From the NCBI GenBank assembly GCA_963556495.2, contig OY747704.1, positions 40,048,501 through 40,112,500 of the forward strand: a stretch of 64,000 bases of DNA, read 5' to 3'. How positions within the stretch are numbered: the stretch's first letter is position 1; the number at the start of each line of letters is the position of its first letter. A program made the position numbers and the translations under genes. The notes beneath the pieces were generated by a model. That model made no database searches and had not been told where the DNA came from. It was given only the letters and a program-made list of their open reading frames with translations. This DNA comes from Valencia hispanica (Eukaryota > Chordata > Actinopteri > Cyprinodontiformes > Valenciidae). Shown piece after piece: positions 60,115-64,000 of the stretch.

Positions 60115-60863
60115 TAGGGCTGGGCGATATACCAAAAATTTACAGATGCCGAAATGTATGACTGTAACCGACGTCATTTTAAATTCGGTATTTAAAAAAA
60201 AAAAAGAAAAGATTTGAGTATTTTGGGGATACTCATGTCCTTTAAAGATGCTGACTGTACTACTTCTAAGTCAGATAACTTCAGGTAGTCATGTGACACG
60301 CCAGAATAGTGTTGCCAACTTAGCAAGTCGCTATATTTAGCGTGTTATTAGATCCCTTTAGTGACTCGTTTTCAAAAAAGTTACCAGAGACAAATTTAGC
60401 GTCTTTTTTGGTGTTATTGAAGACTCTCACCTATAGCGCGTATCCTAGTTGCTCTTTTCACTGAGCATCGGTGCTGACTCCAGAGCAGGAAGAGCTGCAG
60501 CGCCTGTTTTGAGCGCGGGAGAGGAGCCCGGTGCAGCTCTTCCTGCTCTGCAGTCAGAGCAGATATTTACCCAGATGAGTCCAGAATGCTAATAAATCGT
60601 GCATGCTCGAAGCCACCGCTGGCTGAACCTACCCGCGTTTAGATGTAAATGTAAACATTTGTATTGTATTGTAAAGCTGATTTTTATGCCAAAAATAGTG
60701 ATATAAAAAACACGACAACTCAAAAACATATTCAAAAGCTAAAACTTTATAACAGTTCCACCACACTTTGCAGCCATTATTGGCTTTAAAAAAAGTTATT
60801 GTTATCGAAGTGAACTGCTCAATATATCGTGATACCGATTTCAGGCCATTTCGCCCAGCCCTA
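60115..60863. mobile_element. hAT-type nonautonomous element, 749 bp
   Basis: The ends TAGGGCTGGGCGATAT and CGCCCAGCCCTA are inverted. Flanks TTAGGAAG (60107-60114) and TTAGGAAA (60864-60871) match at 7 of 8. The subterminal AATATATCGTGATACCG is typical of the fish family with GGGCGATA termini. A second repeat (60300-60620) is nested inside. No transposase was seen. Confidence 0.85.
60300..60620 (+). repeat. Inner repeat, direct-strand copy of 16060-16440
   Basis: It starts GTTGCCAACTTAGCAAGTCG, passes CAGAGCAGATATTTACC and ends near GTGCATGCTCGAAGCC, the same order as the reverse complement of 16060-16440. It is GC-richer than its host element. Confidence 0.6.
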
Positions 60864-61311
60864 TTAGGAAACAAGATTCCTTTCAGTAAACTTCTGAGTC
60901 TTCAGTTCTTTAAATATTTTTGCTGAAAGTTAATAACTGTTTCAGTGCTGGTAGACAGCCCAAAGCTATAGAATTGGCCATGTCCATGTGATAGTGTGTT
61001 AGTACATAAAGGCATATGAAACTAGAGAAACTTGTTGGATAGTTTCTGTTGATATTTGGCCTAATTTCGAGCAAACTGTTCCACAATCATAGTTTGGCGT
61101 CTCTTAATAGCTTCTAAGGTGTCTGAAAAAATCCTCATTATGCCCAGATAGTGTGGTTGAATGAGTTGTTCATGACTGCTTTCTTTGGCATGTTTTCAGA
61201 GGAGATTAAATCAGTACTTTTTATAGGCATTTAATTAAATGAAATTTAAACATTAGAAAGAAAGGAAAACTTTTACTCAGTTATTTAAGGTGAGGTGCAA
61301 ATACATTTCTT

Positions 61312-61583
61312 ATTTCTATGCATTGGCGTACTTAGAGCCAGCTTCTGCAGCCGAGGATCGGACCGCCAAGGTCCCCGCCTTTGGCCACCACCCATCCTAC
61401 ATTGCACCTGCCCCCTATGGCGTCTCCCACAGGTTGTGAGCTCATGGGAAGGGGGGCCCATGTCACATCTTTGGGCTAAGCCCGGCCGGGTCCCATGGGT
61501 AAAGGCCTGGCCACCAGGCGCTCGCAAACATGCAAAAACCTCCAGGCCTGGCTCCAGAGGGGGGCCCCAGTGACCCGCATCCG
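61312..61583 (+). repeat. GC-rich dispersed repeat fragment
   Basis: GCCGAGGATCGGACCGCCAA, then GGCCACCAGGCGCTCGC and AGAGGGGGGCCCCAGTGACC are familiar from a GC-rich fish retroelement segment, perhaps part of a LINE. It joins the LINE C-terminal piece at about 61583. Family not settled. Confidence 0.5.
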
Positions 61584-61937
61584 GGTTATCTCGATTTACC
61601 GGTCGGTCTATGTTCCTACCCTCATCTATGGTCACAAACTCTGGGTAGTGACCGAAAGAACGAGATCACGGATACTAGCGGCTGAAATGAGTTTCCTCCA
61701 CAGGGTTTCTGGGCTCTCCCTTAGAGATAGGGTGAGAAGCTCGGTCATCCGGGAGAGGCTCAGAGTAGAGCCGTTGCTCCTCCACGTCAAGAGGAGCCAG
61801 TTGAGGTGGCTCGGGAATCTGGTTAGGATGCCTCCCTGATGAGGTGTTCCAGGCACATCCCACCGGGAGGAGGCCCAGAGGAAGCTGGCCTGGGAACACC
61901 TTGGGATTCCTCCCAAAGAGCTGAGAGGGAAGTCTGG
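61584..61937 (+). pseudogene. LINE (RTE/Rex-like) C-terminal fragment
   Basis: The frame through 61590-61839 reads YGHKLWVVTERTRSRILAAE, then MSFLHRVSGLSLRDRVRSS and LLLHVKRSQLRWLGNLVRMP, the C-terminal region of a common fish non-LTR retrotransposon polymerase. It is broken by a TGA at about 61840, after which other frames continue the family pattern (CPTGRRP.GR-like, W..LGIP). Only the 3' end remains, as expected for 5'-truncated insertion. Confidence 0.8.
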
Positions 61938-61940
61938 GTA

Positions 61941-62098
61941 GAGGGAGGGAGGGAGGGAGGGAGGGAGGGAGGGAGGGAGGAAGGAAGGAAGGAAGGAAGG
62001 AAGGAAGGAAGGAAGGAAGGAAGGAAGGAAGGAAGGAAGGAAGGAAGGAAGGAAGGAAGGAAGGAAGGAAGGAAGGAAGGAAGGAAGGAAGGAAGGAC
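61941..62098. repeat. (GGGA)n(GGAA)n microsatellite
   Basis: About 10 GGGA units are followed by about 30 GGAA/GAAG units. It adjoins the LINE 3' end and may be grown from its tail. Confidence 0.97.
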
Positions 62099-62104
62099 AG
62101 TACT

Positions 62105-62345
62105 TAGATTTCTTGAATACAGACCAATAAATTAGAATATTATTAAAAAGTTAATTTGTTTCATTTAATAAGTGAAACGTTATTTAAACAGATCAGTGTT
62201 TCTAAGCCTTTATTTCTGTTAATTGTGATGTGTTTCTGCTAACAGCAACAAAAAACATAATTTTAAAGATTATAATATTACATCAGACCAATAAAAGAAA
62301 CATGTTAATACAGAAATGTGGACTAAATGAAAAATATGTTTAATA
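62105..62345. repeat. Tc1 terminal-repeat fragment
   Basis: GACCAATAAATTAGAATATT, then GCCTTTATTTCTGTTAAT, ATTATAATATTACATCAGAC and CAATAAAAGAAAC follow the order of the subterminal repeat in Tc1 families close to the one at 28776. No transposase follows in the expected place. Confidence 0.6.
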
Positions 62346-62554
62346 CCTCCTTATTGGTTATCTTCAAAAGGTACTTTTAATTTGACAAACAAGTCTCATT
62401 GGAACGTATGTTCTAAATGATTGAAAATTACTTTAAATTGATGTTCAATTAAAGAGGATGTGAGGTGTATCTAGTCTTTCTCTTGAGTATTAAGTTAATT
62501 TATTTTTCTATGTAGCGCGAGAGCAAAATAAACATTTTTACAAGAAAATCCTTA

Positions 62555-62750
62555 AGGAGAACATCCAGCTGTAGGTTTGTGACCCTAGGCTCAACTGAGT
62601 TACGCTGCACCACAACATCTGAAACACACCAAGAAGTCCATTTATCAGTGGCTCCAAATAAAGGTTTTGGGGTCGCCTAGTCAAAAAGATTCTGTAGCAC
62701 AACCTTAAACAAGCCTTTCATACTCCAACACCATCTAGTGTGTCTGAAGA
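62555..62750 (+). pseudogene. Tc1 transposase fragment (third family)
   Basis: The DNA order CAACATCTGAAACACACCAA, AAGGTTTTGGGGTCGCCTAG and CACAACCTTAAACAAGCC follows the second-Asp to Glu segment of a fish Tc1 transposase with stops and small deletions. No complete frame is left. Assignment rests on remembered nucleotide patterns of the family. Confidence 0.55.
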
Positions 62751-62908
62751 AATCAATTTTGTAAAGAACAGTTGATCAAATTTTCTTCACAGTGATGAAA
62801 AGGCTTATTGGCAGTTAACTTAAACCCTTGGGAGTGGTGGCCTCCAAGGATCAGTTTGGTTTGTAAAGCTTTTTCCCTTAATAAATTAAATATGTAAAAC
62901 TGCAGTTT

Positions 62909-63898
<990 letters not shown>

Positions 63899-64000
63899 GT
63901 TTCAAGACACTCAGAATGGGAATGATCTGCACATGCGCATGCAGTATTGTAACAGTACATCTGACAAATCATAAACCTTTCTCGGTTCATTTCACCCACT
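63899..64000 (+). mobile_element. Start of another copy of the 33.6-kb hAT family (cut by window)
   Basis: GGGAATGATCTGCACATGCG, then AATCATAAACCTTTCTCGG and TTCATTTCACCCACT align with 33827-33920 at most positions. The left end is not visible, and the element runs past the window. Confidence 0.7.

Noticed and set aside
61285..61635. 116-codon minus-strand frame near the LINE fragment
   Set aside because: Antisense to a GC-rich repeat and the LINE 3' region; the plus-strand frame is the family-like one.
61839..62135. 98-codon Arg/Glu/Gly/Lys-repeat frame
   Set aside because: Produced by the GGGA/GGAA microsatellite.

Overview
The window reads as an intergenic or intronic stretch of a teleost fish genome. 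It is AT-rich, has no intact multi-exon gene, is dense in CA/GT and TA microsatellites, and carries a typical fish repeat load: several Tc1/mariner (DD34E) families, many hAT elements with perfect or near-perfect 8-bp target-site duplications (TSDs), PIF/Harbinger-like repeats, L2-type and RTE/Rex-like LINE fragments and a tRNA-derived SINE. The teleost assignment rests on these families and is an inference.

Layout. 0-5 kb: a 426-bp hAT MITE, one copy of an unclassified dispersed repeat, and an orphan THAP-type zinc-finger exon (about 4.05-4.39 kb) that keeps a splice donor but is damaged by two microsatellites. 5-25 kb: mostly unique AT-rich DNA, with a GC-rich island near 11 kb, a hAT element at 15.8-16.7 kb and a 67-bp minisatellite at 20.8 kb. 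25-31 kb: a Harbinger-like repeat, a degraded hAT, and the youngest element seen, a complete 1606-bp Tc1 transposon whose transposase frame has one nonsense codon. 31.6-35.2 kb: an old SINE-like repeat split by two hAT insertions, one of which carries an internal deletion filled by an 87-bp templated duplication. 39-43 kb: remnants of one Tc1 family, one copy containing two insertions of which one itself contains a SINE. 44.4-45.2 kb: an L2-type reverse-transcriptase pseudogene, followed at 45.4 kb by the best candidate host coding sequence, a 60-codon possible first exon ending in a GT donor. 46-54 kb: a second near-complete but dead Tc1, plus fragments and a deletion derivative of the 39-43 kb family. 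55-57 kb: a Harbinger-like element containing the second, inverted copy of the 25.8-kb repeat. 57-64 kb: Tc1 remnants, a hAT element, LINE/GGAA/TA-TG repeats, and the start of another copy of the 33.6-kb hAT at the window edge.

The genes here do not form a pathway. The readable story is layered transposition, decay and repair-generated rearrangement, with a few possible regulatory blocks (POU, SOX and homeodomain-like site clusters) and one possible first exon. I found no operon-like, CRISPR-like or otherwise clearly new biological system.
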